This document shows, piece after piece, positions 26,668 through 37,018 of a stretch of DNA of 64,000 nucleotides (position 1 is the stretch's first letter; every line of letters starts with the position of its first letter). Source of the stretch: an uncultured Shewanella sp. (GTDB lineage Bacteria > Pseudomonadota > Gammaproteobacteria > Enterobacterales > Shewanellaceae); the NCBI RefSeq assembly GCF_947497935.1, contig NZ_CANMIO010000008.1, positions 142,948-206,947 of the forward strand, given 5' to 3'. The notes below the pieces were generated by a model. That model was given only the letters and a program-made list of their open reading frames with translations. It did no database searches and was not told the DNA's origin. The position numbers and the translations under genes are program-made.

Positions 26668-28653
26668 CTAAGCGTTAGTTTCACTGCTTAGATACTCTGA
26701 ACTTGAAAGATGTAAGTAATGTAAGTATTTCTCATACTGAGTCACCACATCCGCCAAGATCTGTTCTTGAGTAAAGCCCATCACGTCATAGTGCTGACCA
26801 CCGTGCTCTAGGAAGACTTCTACACGGTAGTAGAAGTTATCACCGTCATCGTTGCTAACGTCACTATCTAACGGGTTAGAGATGGTATAGGCACGAATAC
26901 GCAGGCCATACACAAAGTCATTATGCTCTTCACTATGAACCACGAAGCGCACACGATTGTCGAAGTTTAAGATCTCCGCCGAAATCGAGCGACTTAAGAA
27001 GCTTTCACATACTTTTGATAATGCTGGCTGCGCCACTTTATCTAAGAAATCTTGAGCCTCTTGCTGACTTGGGTGAGACAGTAATACATCGATATGCGAT
27101 TCCCAACTGACGTTGGTTTTAGTGAACTGCACGCTAGTATTGTGAGACTGAACGCTGTTGATCTTAAGCCAATCATCTTTAAGTGCAATGTACAGACCAA
27201 AACACATCAATAACATCACGATTAAGAAAGGTAATGCACTGGCAATCGCCGCAGTTTGTAGGGCTTGTAAGCCACCCGCAAGCAATAGAACCGATGCAAC
27301 AACACCTTGCATTAAGGCCCAGAAAATACGCTGCCATACTGGTGCGTTATGATCGCCACCCGATGTGAGGTTATCGATAACCAATGAACCTGAATCAGAT
27401 GAGGTCACAAAGAAGGTTACAACTAAGCATAAAGCTATTGATGATAACAATGTCGAGAATGGCATGTGTTCAAAGAACACAAATAGCGCTACGGAAACAT
27501 CTTTCGATACTGCGTCAGACAAGTAGGTTCCGCCATTTGAAATCACATCAATCGCGCTATTACCAAAGCCTGTCATCCACAGGAAGGTCAGCGCTGAAGG
27601 TACAAACAGCACACCCACTAAGAATTCACGAATCGTACGGCCGCGAGAAACACGAGCAATAAAGGTACCGACGAATGGAGACCATGAGATCCACCAGCCC
27701 CAGTAAAGTAGCGTCCAACCACCAATCCAGTCATTCTTCTGTTCGTAAGCATATAAGTTAAACGTCTTACCCACGATATCACTTAAATACGCGCCAGTGT
27801 TCTGCACAAATGCTTGCAGTAATTCGACTGTTGGGCCAAAAACAAGCACAAATAATAGTAATAAAACGGCCAATAGCAGGTTTAATTCGCTTAGGCGCTT
27901 AACGCCTTTGTCTAGACCTGAAAATACTGACACTGTAGCAATTAGACACACACCGATAATCAAACCGACTTGTACCGTAGTGCTAACGGGGACACCTAAC
28001 AAATAGTTAAGACCTGAGTTCAGCTGTAATACACCAAAACCTAATGAGGTAGCGACACCGAACATGGTACCCAATACCGCAAACGTGTCGACAGCATGAC
28101 CAATCGGGCCATAAATTTTATCACCAATTAATGGGTATAAAGCACTTCTTGGCAATAACGGAAGTTTATGACGATATGAAAAATACGCTAGGCTTAATGC
28201 CACAACCGCATAGATAGCCCAAGCATGAACCCCCCAGTGAAAGAAGGTGATCTTCATGGCATCTTTTGCCGCTTGAATCGTCAAAGGATCCGCATCTGGC
28301 GGAGACATGTAGTGCATCACAGGCTCAGCCACACCGAAGAACATCAAGCCGATCCCCATGCCTGCAGAAAACAGCATTGCGATCCAGCTCTTATAGGTGT
28401 AATCAGGCTCAGCGTGATCAGGGCCTAGTTTAATGTCACCAAAACGGCTAACCATCACGAAGATGATAAAGATAAGAAATACTGCTACGCCCAAAATGTA
28501 AAGCCAGCCAGCTTTAAGCTCGAACCATGATTGAGCTGTTTTGAACACATCTTGTGATTGAGTGGGCCAAATGGCGCAGACTGCGACCATTAAGGTTATT
28601 AAAATAACGGAAGAGAAAAAAACAGGTGGATTAATACTCGATTTTATCGACAT
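26668..28653 (-). CDS. BCCT-family choline/betaine transporter (BetT-like)
   Basis: 661 residues from the ATG at 28653 (MSIKSS); the upstream GTG at 28680 is less likely. Twelve hydrophobic segments cover residues 15-500, with the BCCT substrate-site motif GWWISWSPFVGTFIARVSRG. A cytoplasmic C-terminal domain of about 160 residues, as in BetT and BetP, senses osmotic stress in characterised members. The length fits proton-coupled choline carriers. No betA, betB or betI genes are adjacent, so choline versus glycine betaine is open. Confidence 0.87.
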   Translation of the reverse strand: MSIKSSINPPVFFSSVILITLMVAVCAIWPTQSQDVFKTAQSWFELKAGWLYILGVAVFLIFIIFVMVSRFGDIKLGPDHAEPDYTYKSWIAMLFSAGMGIGLMFFGVAEPVMHYMSPPDADPLTIQAAKDAMKITFFHWGVHAWAIYAVVALSLAYFSYRHKLPLLPRSALYPLIGDKIYGPIGHAVDTFAVLGTMFGVATSLGFGVLQLNSGLNYLLGVPVSTTVQVGLIIGVCLIATVSVFSGLDKGVKRLSELNLLLAVLLLLFVLVFGPTVELLQAFVQNTGAYLSDIVGKTFNLYAYEQKNDWIGGWTLLYWGWWISWSPFVGTFIARVSRGRTIREFLVGVLFVPSALTFLWMTGFGNSAIDVISNGGTYLSDAVSKDVSVALFVFFEHMPFSTLLSSIALCLVVTFFVTSSDSGSLVIDNLTSGGDHNAPVWQRIFWALMQGVVASVLLLAGGLQALQTAAIASALPFLIVMLLMCFGLYIALKDDWLKINSVQSHNTSVQFTKTNVSWESHIDVLLSHPSQQEAQDFLDKVAQPALSKVCESFLSRSISAEILNFDNRVRFVVHSEEHNDFVYGLRIRAYTISNPLDSDVSNDDGDNFYYRVEVFLEHGGQHYDVMGFTQEQILADVVTQYEKYLHYLHLSSSEYLSSETNA

Positions 28654-29101
28654 ATAGTTACCGCGATTAATGAAGTACACGCACTAATTCTAGCCTTACG
28701 TGACAAGGCCGCCAGAGATTAAAGCGTATTAGCTAATATAAGAATACACTGACGGGATTATTTTTTTGTTGTTAGACCCGTAAGTGATACTCACCTTAAA
28801 AATGTTTATAAAACCTAGAGGCTTATCTTAAATATAGATGAGACTTTTGATTAATTAACATCTAATACCAATCATGGTAAATAAACAGCCTATGACTAGT
28901 AACCAAGGTCAACTGATACATAAGCACTTACTTACCGCGAAAGGCACACAAATCACATTGAATAGCTAAACCCTAGAATGCCCAGTAAAGGGTAGCTCAG
29001 CTATTAAATAGAATTTGACGTACGGGTTATAACAACACAATCTTTACGTACACCATACATTATTTCCCGCCTTAATGATTTCGTCTATAGCGCATAAACA
29101 C
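28654..29101. other. Non-coding region upstream of the BCCT gene
   Basis: About 450 AT-rich bases with stops in all frames. It holds the transporter promoter, presumably near 28700-28800. No RNA gene or clear operator was recognised. Confidence 0.5.
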
Positions 29102-29126
29102 AAAAAGCAGCTTATCGCTGCTTTTT
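29102..29126 (-). terminator. Terminator of the pst-phoU operon
   Basis: The perfect 10-bp stem AAAAAGCAGC/GCTGCTTTTT with a 5-nt loop lies about 100 bases past the phoU stop; T runs occur on both strands. Confidence 0.8.
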
Positions 29127-29224
29127 TGTATAAGGCAAGTCAACATTTGACGAAAAATGTGAACTCAATCGCATTGCGTTTTTTTAACATCTAGATTGAA
29201 TTAAAAAACAAATGCTCAAAAACC

Positions 29225-29935
29225 TTAAAGGTTAAGATCTTTTTCCATCTCTTCATAAGAGATATGGCGCACATCTTTGCCCTTCACATAGTAGATAATG
29301 TACTCACAAATGTTCTGACATCGATCACCCACACGCTCTACAGCGCGGGCAGCCCAAAGCACATCTAATACTTCAGGAATAGAACGCGGATCCGCCATCA
29401 TGTAGGTCATCAACTGACGAATAATACCTTCATATTCTTTGTCTAGCTTACTGTCTTCTTTATGCAGTTCAAATGCTACATCGGCATCCATTCGCGCCAA
29501 TGCATCGAGTGTCGAGTGCAAAGTACGGGTAGCATGACGTCCCATGTTTTCGATACTGACAAGCAAGGGTTGTTGATTCTTAGAACGCTTATCCATTGCC
29601 GCTTTAGCAATCTTCACGCAAGCATCGCCGATACGCTCAAGATCAGTAATAGTTTTAGAAATGGCTAACACTAGACGTAAATCACTTGCCGCAGGCTGAC
29701 GCTTAGCGATGATACGAGTACACTCTTCATCAATAGCCACTTCCATGCCATTGACCTTGTGGTCACCATCTATCACCTTTTGAGCGAGCTCAGCATCTAG
29801 AGCACTTAACGCATCTAATGACTGCTCTAGTTGACGCTCTACTAGGCCTCCCATTGCCAGCACTCGATTGCGAATATCATCCAACTCAGCGTTAAACTGA
29901 CCCGAGATATGTTTGTTTAAATTCATGTTTTCCAT
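29225..29935 (-). CDS. phoU: PhoU, phosphate signalling regulator
   Basis: 236 residues with two PhoU three-helix repeats; metal-contact motifs DxxxD/ExxxD are seen in each, for example [15 protein letters not shown] and [14 protein letters not shown]. PhoU links the Pst transporter to the PhoR/PhoB two-component system and keeps the Pho regulon off when phosphate is plentiful. It is the last gene of the pst operon, 21 bases after pstB. Confidence 0.95.
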   Translation of the reverse strand: MENMNLNKHISGQFNAELDDIRNRVLAMGGLVERQLEQSLDALSALDAELAQKVIDGDHKVNGMEVAIDEECTRIIAKRQPAASDLRLVLAISKTITDLERIGDACVKIAKAAMDKRSKNQQPLLVSIENMGRHATRTLHSTLDALARMDADVAFELHKEDSKLDKEYEGIIRQLMTYMMADPRSIPEVLDVLWAARAVERVGDRCQNICEYIIYYVKGKDVRHISYEEMEKDLNL

Positions 29936-29956
29936 TGCAGTTATTCCCTATCTCTA

Positions 29957-30775
29957 TTAACCGTAACGGCCAGTAATATAATCTTCGGTTTTCTTCTGCT
30001 TAGGCGTGGTGAATATGGTGTTGGTGTCAGCATATTCAATAAGTTCGCCCATATACATAAATGCAGTTTGATCCGATACTCGCGCAGCCTGTTGCATGTT
30101 ATGCGTCACAATCACTACGGTATATTTAGATTTAAGATCGGTGATCAACTCTTCAATGGTCAAAGTTGAAATCGGATCCAGCGCCGATGTCGGTTCATCG
30201 AGCAATAACACCTCTGGCTCAATGGCAATGGCGCGTGCAATCACAAGACGCTGCTGCTGACCACCGGACAAACCAAAGGCATTGTCGTGTAACCTGTCTT
30301 TAACTTCATCCCAGATTGCAGCACCGCGCAGTGAGCGCTCAGCGGCATCATCAAGCTCACGGCGGTTATTCACGCCTTGCAGACGCAAACCGTACACCAC
30401 ATTCTCGTAGATTGACTTAGGAAATGGATTCGGGCGCTGGAACACCATGCCGACATTACGACGAAGCGCTGCCACATCTACCCTTTTATCGTAAATATTC
30501 TGTCCGTGTAACATGATCTCACCGCCAATGTGGCAGTTATCGACCAAGTCATTCATACGGTTAATACAGCGAAGTAGCGTCGATTTACCACAACCACTTG
30601 GGCCGATGAATGCCGTCACCTTTTTCTTAGGGATCTTCATCGACACATCAAACAGTGCCTGCTTGTCACCATATTTAAGATCTAAGTTACGGATCTCTAG
30701 GGCTGTTTGTTCTTGTGTTAAGTTTTCTAGGTCTAGCATATCAGTCTTCATTACCGATTGATCTATTGAAATCAT
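29957..30775 (-). CDS. pstB: PstB, phosphate ABC transporter ATPase
   Basis: 272 residues: Walker [10 protein letters not shown], signature LSGGQQQR, Walker [13 protein letters not shown] and the switch His in VIVTHNM. It powers high-affinity phosphate import through PstC/PstA. AGGAAAG sits before the ATG at 30775. Confidence 0.96.
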   Translation of the reverse strand: MISIDQSVMKTDMLDLENLTQEQTALEIRNLDLKYGDKQALFDVSMKIPKKKVTAFIGPSGCGKSTLLRCINRMNDLVDNCHIGGEIMLHGQNIYDKRVDVAALRRNVGMVFQRPNPFPKSIYENVVYGLRLQGVNNRRELDDAAERSLRGAAIWDEVKDRLHDNAFGLSGGQQQRLVIARAIAIEPEVLLLDEPTSALDPISTLTIEELITDLKSKYTVVIVTHNMQQAARVSDQTAFMYMGELIEYADTNTIFTTPKQKKTEDYITGRYG

Positions 30776-30806
30776 GTTCTTTCCTACTGCTTAGGATAAT
30801 CGTCAA

Positions 30807-32459
30807 TTAGTGCTCAAGCGAACGATATTTTTCGCGTAAGTGGTTTCGTACACCGATGGCGGTTAAGTTAAGTGCCACAATTACCGAGACCAAAAGGAAT
30901 GAAGTAGCGTATACCAATGGACGCGCTGCTTCTACGTTAGGGCTTTGGAATCCCACATCATAGATGTGGAAACCTAAGTGCATGAACTTACGTTCTAGAT
31001 GCACAAATGGGAAATTCATGTCGATTGGCAGTGTTGGCGCAAGCTTAACCACACCAACCAACATTAAAGGGGCAACCTCACCTGCTGCACGGGCAACAGC
31101 CAGAATCAAACCTGTCATAATGGCAGGACTTGCCATAGGGATAATGATGCGCCACAGGGTTTCAGCCTTCGTTGCGCCGAGTGCCAAGCTGCCTTGACGC
31201 ACTGAACTTGGAATACGACTCAAGCCTTCCTCTGTCGAGACAATCACTACAGGCAAGGTTAAAATAGCCAAGGTCAATGCAGACCAGATCACCCCTGGTG
31301 AACCAAATGTCGGAGCGGGCAGCGCTTCTGGGTAGAACAACTGATCTAATGTGCCACCAAACATATATACGAAGAAGCCGAGGCCAAAGACACCGTAAAC
31401 AATTGATGGTACACCGGCTAAATTAATCACCGCGATGCGAACCATCTTAGTAATGGGGCCTTTTTTAGCATATTCGTGTAAATAGATAGCCGCGATAACC
31501 CCAAACGGCGTCACGATAACAGCCATCAACATCACCATAAATACGGTGCCGAAAATCGCGGGGAAGACACCACCTTCGGTGTTTGCTTCCCGTGGGTCAT
31601 CACTCACAAACTTACCTACACCAATAAACCAGTGGCCGATCCTTCCCATAAGACCCAGTCGGTTGGCGTAAGTCACATCTAAGATAGTATCTAACTTAAG
31701 CGTCACTTCTTCGCCGCGCATATCGCGAATAACCACAGAATCTCTGCCCGCTTCAGTCTTAAGTGCAAAGAACTCTTTCTCTACAATAAGGTACTCGGCG
31801 TTGAGCTTGGCACGGGCAGCTTCAATTTCTGCTTTACGAGTCTCAGTTAACGCGTTATCCAGCTCATAGCGACGTGACTTTAGACGTAGATTCTCAAGAT
31901 CATAGTTAATTGAACCAATCACTCCTTTTTGTATATCGAGAGCTTCATCGTTGAGCTCAACGGCGCGATCAATATGGGATTGAAAATCAGCTTCGATATC
32001 TTGAGATACTAAACGCTTGCCATCTTCGATAATCGCCACAGGGAAACCATAAAAGTCACCATTTTTACTGCGCTCGATTACGGCAATGTTTTCAGGCTGT
32101 GAGCGAGAGATAATATCTGTTGCCAAAATCCAGCGAAAATCTAAACCCACAAACTCACGGTTACCAGTCTTGACCAAATAGCGGGTCACGGTATCACCGA
32201 CTTCGGCGTCGAACTTATGTCCGGCAGCAAGTAAGCGCTCTGTTGGCACTTCTTCTTTATCGTAGACTTCACCAATTAGCGTGTATCGCTCGCCTTGCTG
32301 GTTCTTCATCTCCCACTGATAGATGTCAGCAGGCCAGAAGTAACTCAGACCACGCCAGGCAATTAGCAGCAAAAGCCCAAGCACCGCAATCAAACACACG
32401 CTTACTGCGCCACTGGTCATCCAAATCCAAGGAGAGCCTGATTTAAACCACTTACCCAT
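30807..32459 (-). CDS. pstA: PstA, phosphate ABC permease, long form
   Basis: 550 residues against about 300 in E. coli. After a first membrane helix (20-42) comes a non-membrane region of about 220 residues with a charged, coiled-coil-like part. The typical permease core follows from about residue 290 with the EAA loop (GALALGATKAETLWRIIIP form). Such enlarged PstA proteins occur in Shewanella, Vibrio and Pseudomonas. The insert probably faces the periplasm; its role is unknown. It lies between pstC and pstB. Confidence 0.93.
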   Translation of the reverse strand: MGKWFKSGSPWIWMTSGAVSVCLIAVLGLLLLIAWRGLSYFWPADIYQWEMKNQQGERYTLIGEVYDKEEVPTERLLAAGHKFDAEVGDTVTRYLVKTGNREFVGLDFRWILATDIISRSQPENIAVIERSKNGDFYGFPVAIIEDGKRLVSQDIEADFQSHIDRAVELNDEALDIQKGVIGSINYDLENLRLKSRRYELDNALTETRKAEIEAARAKLNAEYLIVEKEFFALKTEAGRDSVVIRDMRGEEVTLKLDTILDVTYANRLGLMGRIGHWFIGVGKFVSDDPREANTEGGVFPAIFGTVFMVMLMAVIVTPFGVIAAIYLHEYAKKGPITKMVRIAVINLAGVPSIVYGVFGLGFFVYMFGGTLDQLFYPEALPAPTFGSPGVIWSALTLAILTLPVVIVSTEEGLSRIPSSVRQGSLALGATKAETLWRIIIPMASPAIMTGLILAVARAAGEVAPLMLVGVVKLAPTLPIDMNFPFVHLERKFMHLGFHIYDVGFQSPNVEAARPLVYATSFLLVSVIVALNLTAIGVRNHLREKYRSLEH

Positions 32460-32545
32460 TAGCTAAACCTCTTAAGGCAACTGCCGAAATAGCATTTAGT
32501 GAAATTGTATTAAACATCATTTTCTTATCATCCATAACTATGGGT

Positions 32546-34801
32546 TTAAAGTGAGCTGTAACGTTCACGTAGACGCTGTCTCACCACTTCCGCAATCGTG
32601 TTGAAGAAGAAAGTAAAGATAAATAACACGAAGGCCGCCAAGAACAGCACTCGGTAGTGGGAGCTACCAATTGCTGACTCAGGCATTTCTACCGCGATGT
32701 TTGCAGCTAGGGTTCTCATTCCCTCAAACACACTCCATTCCATAATCGCCGTGTTACCAGTCGCCATCAGTACAATCATGGTCTCACCGACTGCGCGGCC
32801 AAGCCCCATCATCACCGCAGAGAAAATACCTGGGCTTGCCGTAAGCAATACGACCCGCGTTAGGGTCTGCCAAGTCGTTGCCCCTAGTGCCAAACTACCG
32901 TTTGATAGGTGACGTGGCACAGAGAACACAGCATCTTCTGCGATAGAGAAAATCGTTGGAATAACCGCAAAGCCCATGGCAATACCCACTACCAAGGCAT
33001 TACGCTGATCGAAGGTGATCCCAAGTTCGTTAGTGATAAACATACGGGTATCACCGTCGAATAGGGCCAGTTCAAGAGTTGGACTAATTGCAAATGAGAA
33101 CCAACCGACAAAGATAATGACAGGCAACAGCATCAGCTCTTGATAAGTCTCTGGTAGACGCTGCTTCCATTTGACGGGCAACTTATGCCATCCAAAAGCG
33201 GTACTTAAAATCGACACTGGCAGTAACACCAGCAAAGTCAGTATCCCGGGGAGGTTGTCTTCAATCAAAGGCGCTAACCATAGACCCGCTAAGAAACCCA
33301 AGATCACCGTAGGCAGCGCTTCCATAATTTCAATGGTAGGCTTAACGATGGCACGCACTTTAGGCGACATGAAGTAAGCCGTATACACAGCGCCAGCAAT
33401 GGCTAACGGCGTGGCAAATAGCATGGCGTACAAGGCGGCTTTCATCGTACCGAAGGCCAGCGGCATAAGGCTTAACTTAGCTTCGAAATCGTCTGAACCA
33501 GAAGTGGACTGCCACACATACTTAGGCTCTGGGTAACCTTCGTACCATACCTTTTCCCACATTGCGCTCCAAGATACCTCTGGGTGGCTATTGGATACAC
33601 TAAACAAGTTAAGTTTACCGTCAGCCTCAACGATTAACGCATTTGAACGAGGACTAAAGCCAACAGTACCAGGGTTATTAAGACTGAAGTTTTCCGAGAA
33701 CAGTTTTCTCTCACTGGTGGTATAGAGTAGTGTTAGCTCACCATCTTCAGTAATGGTGACAAAGCTCTTACGATAAAACTCAGAGGCCACACTTTTGATA
33801 TCGCCCTTACCTTTAAAGTCTCTAATTTCTTGATATTGACGCCCTTGCTCTCCATTCACCTGAAAATACTGTTGCACTAAGCCAGTATCATAACTCACCA
33901 GTAGTGAGCTAGCTCCGGCCAATAAGGTCACATTTGTTACCTTGGCGTTCGCGCGCCCTAGTGACAAAACTTGGCTCAATTGCACCGCTTCAGCATCACG
34001 GATATCGTAGATGAACAGCTTGTTATCAGAGCTTAAAATCAGTTGACGTTGATCTGGCGTCATCAACTGCTGCTGAACATTGACCGGAGAATCAGGAATG
34101 GTGCTTTGATAAGACAGCCACTCCACCTCTTCTGTCATCATGTTTTCTTCACCTTCTTGGCGAGAAAGATGCCAGACTTTATCGTCGGTTTGATACACGA
34201 AGCTCATTTTGTCGCTACTATAGTCAAACACTAAGTTGTTTAAAGCACGGCCTTGAGCATCAACTGTTAACGGTTCATTTCCGTTAGAAAAGCGAAGTCT
34301 TGGTGTGATTAAGCGCTTATCATCAGGATAAGTCACCCCAAATTCGACACCCGCAATAATCACCTGACCATTATTCAAACCCAGTGCAAAACGTTGCTCA
34401 CTCGGCACGGCTGCCGAACTACTAACGACATGAGTGCCCGCTGGGGTATTGATTTGCTCACTTCTTAATAGCTGAGCGGTATGGGTATCGTAAAAATCCA
34501 CCTTACCAAGTTGCGACACTCGATACATGATTTCATTTTGTTCGTCGCTACCGACCATTAATGCTGGCTTGTTGTCGTGATACTCGGCGCTTACAACAGG
34601 TGCAACTTCCGCACTATCGAAGATTGGCTTTACCACATAAAGTAGATAAAAGAAGATCAGTAGCAGCGCGACAAACACCATTGTTCCACCTACGGTGACG
34701 CCGATTTGTGCTGCTTTATCCTTGATTGCTCTGCGCGAAGTACCATTGTTTATCAATAGGTTTTTCGCAGCAGGTCCAGGCTGAGATACCTGAGTTTCCA
34801 T
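32546..34801 (-). CDS. pstC: PstC, phosphate ABC permease, long form with large extracytoplasmic domain
   Basis: 751 residues against about 320 in E. coli. One membrane helix (36-62) is followed by a region of about 380 residues that looks like a WD-like beta-propeller (repeated short strands such as RQLILSSDNKLFIYDI). The permease core begins near residue 455 and contains the EAA loop GSLALGATTWQTLTRVVL. The domain faces the periplasm and might dock with a binding protein or sense phosphate, which is inference. It is first in the operon. No pstS gene is present here. Confidence 0.93.
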   Translation of the reverse strand: METQVSQPGPAAKNLLINNGTSRRAIKDKAAQIGVTVGGTMVFVALLLIFFYLLYVVKPIFDSAEVAPVVSAEYHDNKPALMVGSDEQNEIMYRVSQLGKVDFYDTHTAQLLRSEQINTPAGTHVVSSSAAVPSEQRFALGLNNGQVIIAGVEFGVTYPDDKRLITPRLRFSNGNEPLTVDAQGRALNNLVFDYSSDKMSFVYQTDDKVWHLSRQEGEENMMTEEVEWLSYQSTIPDSPVNVQQQLMTPDQRQLILSSDNKLFIYDIRDAEAVQLSQVLSLGRANAKVTNVTLLAGASSLLVSYDTGLVQQYFQVNGEQGRQYQEIRDFKGKGDIKSVASEFYRKSFVTITEDGELTLLYTTSERKLFSENFSLNNPGTVGFSPRSNALIVEADGKLNLFSVSNSHPEVSWSAMWEKVWYEGYPEPKYVWQSTSGSDDFEAKLSLMPLAFGTMKAALYAMLFATPLAIAGAVYTAYFMSPKVRAIVKPTIEIMEALPTVILGFLAGLWLAPLIEDNLPGILTLLVLLPVSILSTAFGWHKLPVKWKQRLPETYQELMLLPVIIFVGWFSFAISPTLELALFDGDTRMFITNELGITFDQRNALVVGIAMGFAVIPTIFSIAEDAVFSVPRHLSNGSLALGATTWQTLTRVVLLTASPGIFSAVMMGLGRAVGETMIVLMATGNTAIMEWSVFEGMRTLAANIAVEMPESAIGSSHYRVLFLAAFVLFIFTFFFNTIAEVVRQRLRERYSSL

Positions 34802-34928
34802 TAAGAACCTCGATTATTATAAAGCCAGTCAAATTTTAACTGGGATTGTATTAACGACTATGCTAACACTAGGGTCATATAGTGTTTTAACCACATCTAC
34901 GCACGCGTATTTTAATGTTGAGCATTAT

Positions 34929-34957
34929 ATGACGCAAAAATGACACTAGTGTTACAG
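34929..34957 (-). promoter_or_regulatory. Tandem Pho box upstream of pstC
   Basis: Read on the minus strand, three 7-mers spaced by 4 bases resemble the PhoB half-site CTGTCAT: CTGTAAC, GTGTCAT, GCGTCAT, with an 11-bp period. It lies about 130 bases upstream of the pstC start, as expected for PhoB activation of the operon. Confidence 0.7.
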
Positions 34958-35086
34958 CGATGAACTAAAAGCAGATTGATTTAGCATCAAATTTTTGTGG
35001 TGAAAAACTGGGGCAAAGTGAGTCTATCTCTTTAAGATCTAGCAAGAATATACGCATTGGCATGATAAATAATGGAGTAATATCAA

Positions 35087-35587
35087 ATGTTAAGATATCT
35101 AGTTACCCTGCAAGCAAAGGATAGAGAAGGCTTAGTAGAGCAAATCGCTCATTCCGTCAGTCGCCATGGAGGCCATTGGCTAGACTCTGAACTACGCCAT
35201 ATCGATGGGATTTTTGCCGCGATATTATTGTTAGAGGTCCCAGCTGCTCAGTGGGATGAACTTATCGAAAGTTTAGAACTACTTGAGGGAATATCATTAA
35301 CTTACGCAAAAACCACTAAACCTCAAGCTAAAAACAAACATGTCAGTTACTCATTAGTAGCCTATGATAGACCCGGTCTAGTACATGAAATATCTAATAA
35401 GATCAGTGCGCTCGGTATCAATATCGAACACATGAGCACTCGCTACGAAAGTGCGAGTCACACAGGGATAGCGCTGTTTAGAGCCGATTTTAATGTGAGC
35501 ATGAAAGATGCCCATGATGGAGAGCGACTGACCCAAGCACTTCATGGAATTGGTGACGATGTCGTGTTAGATAAGTTATCTGCCTAA
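35087..35587 (+). CDS. ACT-domain protein, GcvR-like
   Basis: 166 residues with two ACT domains: residues 1-75 (LVTLQAKDREGLVEQIA) and 85-160 (SLVAYDRPGLVHEISNKI). This is the layout of GcvR, the repressor partner of the glycine-cleavage regulator GcvA, and of related amino-acid-sensing proteins. GGAG lies 9 bases before the ATG at 35087. It is monocistronic and divergent from pstC. No glycine-cleavage genes are near, so the GcvR role is tentative. Confidence 0.72.
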   Translation: MLRYLVTLQAKDREGLVEQIAHSVSRHGGHWLDSELRHIDGIFAAILLLEVPAAQWDELIESLELLEGISLTYAKTTKPQAKNKHVSYSLVAYDRPGLVHEISNKISALGINIEHMSTRYESASHTGIALFRADFNVSMKDAHDGERLTQALHGIGDDVVLDKLSA

Positions 35588-35703
35588 GACTCGTGCTAGC
35601 TAGAGCTTAAATTGATTCTGGCTAGCTTAATCTTAAGAGAGAGCCCCATAATCATTAAACTCTCTAGCTGTTTTTGCTTGACACTCTCAGTGACTCGACT
35701 CAG

Positions 35704-36444
35704 TTAGTTGTCAAAAACCACGGTACAATTCCTGCCTGTTTCTTTTGCAAGATAGAGTGACCGGTCTGCTTTATTGAGCAAAGTTTCAATATTATCAGCC
35801 TTTTTAGGCACTAACGATATGACTCCAGCACTGACGGTGTAACCTATTGAGGAATAATCGTGCTTAACCACCGCTTGTCTTAGAGCGATATGTAACCGCT
35901 CGGCAAGCGCATAAGCTGCCGCAGCCGATGTGTTTGGCAATAATAATGCGAACTCTTCACCACCGATACGACCGATAAGATCCGATGTTCGACAGTTGGC
36001 TTTTATCGTTGCAGCGAAGTGTCTTAGCACTATATCGCCCGCTCCATGTCCATAATCGTCATTTATCGATTTGAAACGATCTAGATCCAACGCTATCACA
36101 GACAATGTCCTTCGTTCTTGCTTGGCACGAAGAATATGTGAATCGGCATCCTTAAAAAATGCCCTCCGATTCAAGAGTTCAGTCAATGGATCAAGCATTG
36201 CCAACAGCCTCATCTCCTTTTCAAGTCTATCGACCTTCATCAGCAGACCGACCAAGTGCCATGAAGCTAAAGGCGCTACCGTCAACGGCGTAACGGTGGC
36301 TAATAAAATAGCAATGTTAGTAACACCACCATTTTGCCTAAGATAAAACGCCATAACGGTGATCGAAACAGAGGCTAATATCGATAATACAGTCACAAAT
36401 ATGACTGTATTTAATCGCCCAAGCTTTTGAATTGTTTTTCTCAT
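35704..36444 (-). CDS. Membrane diguanylate cyclase
   Basis: 246 residues. Two membrane helices (about 13-36 and 42-66) with a short periplasmic loop precede a GGDEF domain whose active-site motif is GGEEF (161-165). The inhibition site RTSD (152-155) is intact, so product feedback is likely, unlike the other cyclase at 8279-9778. With only a small exposed loop it may sense the membrane itself or a partner. No strong ribosome site before the ATG at 36444. Confidence 0.88.
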   Translation of the reverse strand: MRKTIQKLGRLNTVIFVTVLSILASVSITVMAFYLRQNGGVTNIAILLATVTPLTVAPLASWHLVGLLMKVDRLEKEMRLLAMLDPLTELLNRRAFFKDADSHILRAKQERRTLSVIALDLDRFKSINDDYGHGAGDIVLRHFAATIKANCRTSDLIGRIGGEEFALLLPNTSAAAAYALAERLHIALRQAVVKHDYSSIGYTVSAGVISLVPKKADNIETLLNKADRSLYLAKETGRNCTVVFDN

Positions 36445-36976
36445 TATGTGTATAGATAGCGTCTACTTGAAATCTTCTTTACGATCGAGCCATACAAGAT
36501 AAAGTCGCTACATTAGAAGGGGTTAACAGCAACAATTCAACTAGATTCTCGGTGGCGCGCGATAATACCCTAGTCCACACTACTATGGTAATTAATAATC
36601 TAAATTTGGTGAGTTAACGCAAATTACACAAAGAAAGTAATCTCTATTGAGAGCAGTAATACCTAAGTTTATGATAATCCCCCTGTCTAATCACAACCTC
36701 TAATGCCTGCAATATCTGTTTGGCTCTGTTACGTAACCAAATTTGGCTTGGGTATATAAAATTAAATTATCGATACGACCTCGCCCACCGATTTTCCCTG
36801 CGTAGCATGAAATTACAGCTTGGTTAAGGGGCTAGCCTTACTTAACTTAGGTTTGAGTCGAGCTTTTGCTAAATCAGAAAAGAACATAAATGAGTGGATA
36901 GTTTTAAGAAAAAGAATGATTTTAAAGCTTCCATTGATCAATCAACTTTTAAATTAATAAAGGTTTGCCTAAAATT
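36445..36976. other. Non-coding region, possible gene relic
   Basis: About 530 bases between two minus-strand genes, with no credible complete gene. On the minus strand at about 36645-36770 there is a 38-codon open stretch (QILQALEVVIRQGDY) that has a coding look but no start or homologue I can name. Confidence 0.4.
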
Positions 36977-37004
36977 GATGCCTATCGTTTTACCGATAAG
37001 CATC
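36977..37004 (-). terminator. Terminator after the secreted cysteine-containing protein gene
   Basis: An 11-bp stem with one G-U pair and a 6-nt loop, followed by AATTTTAG on the minus strand, lies 15 bases past the stop. Confidence 0.6.
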
Positions 37005-37018
37005 AAAACTAGCTTCCT

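Noticed and set aside
36645..36770. Possible transposase or other gene relic on the minus strand (QILQALEVVIRQGDY)
   Set aside because: Only 38 codons, no start and no family I can name; kept as a note in the region entry only.
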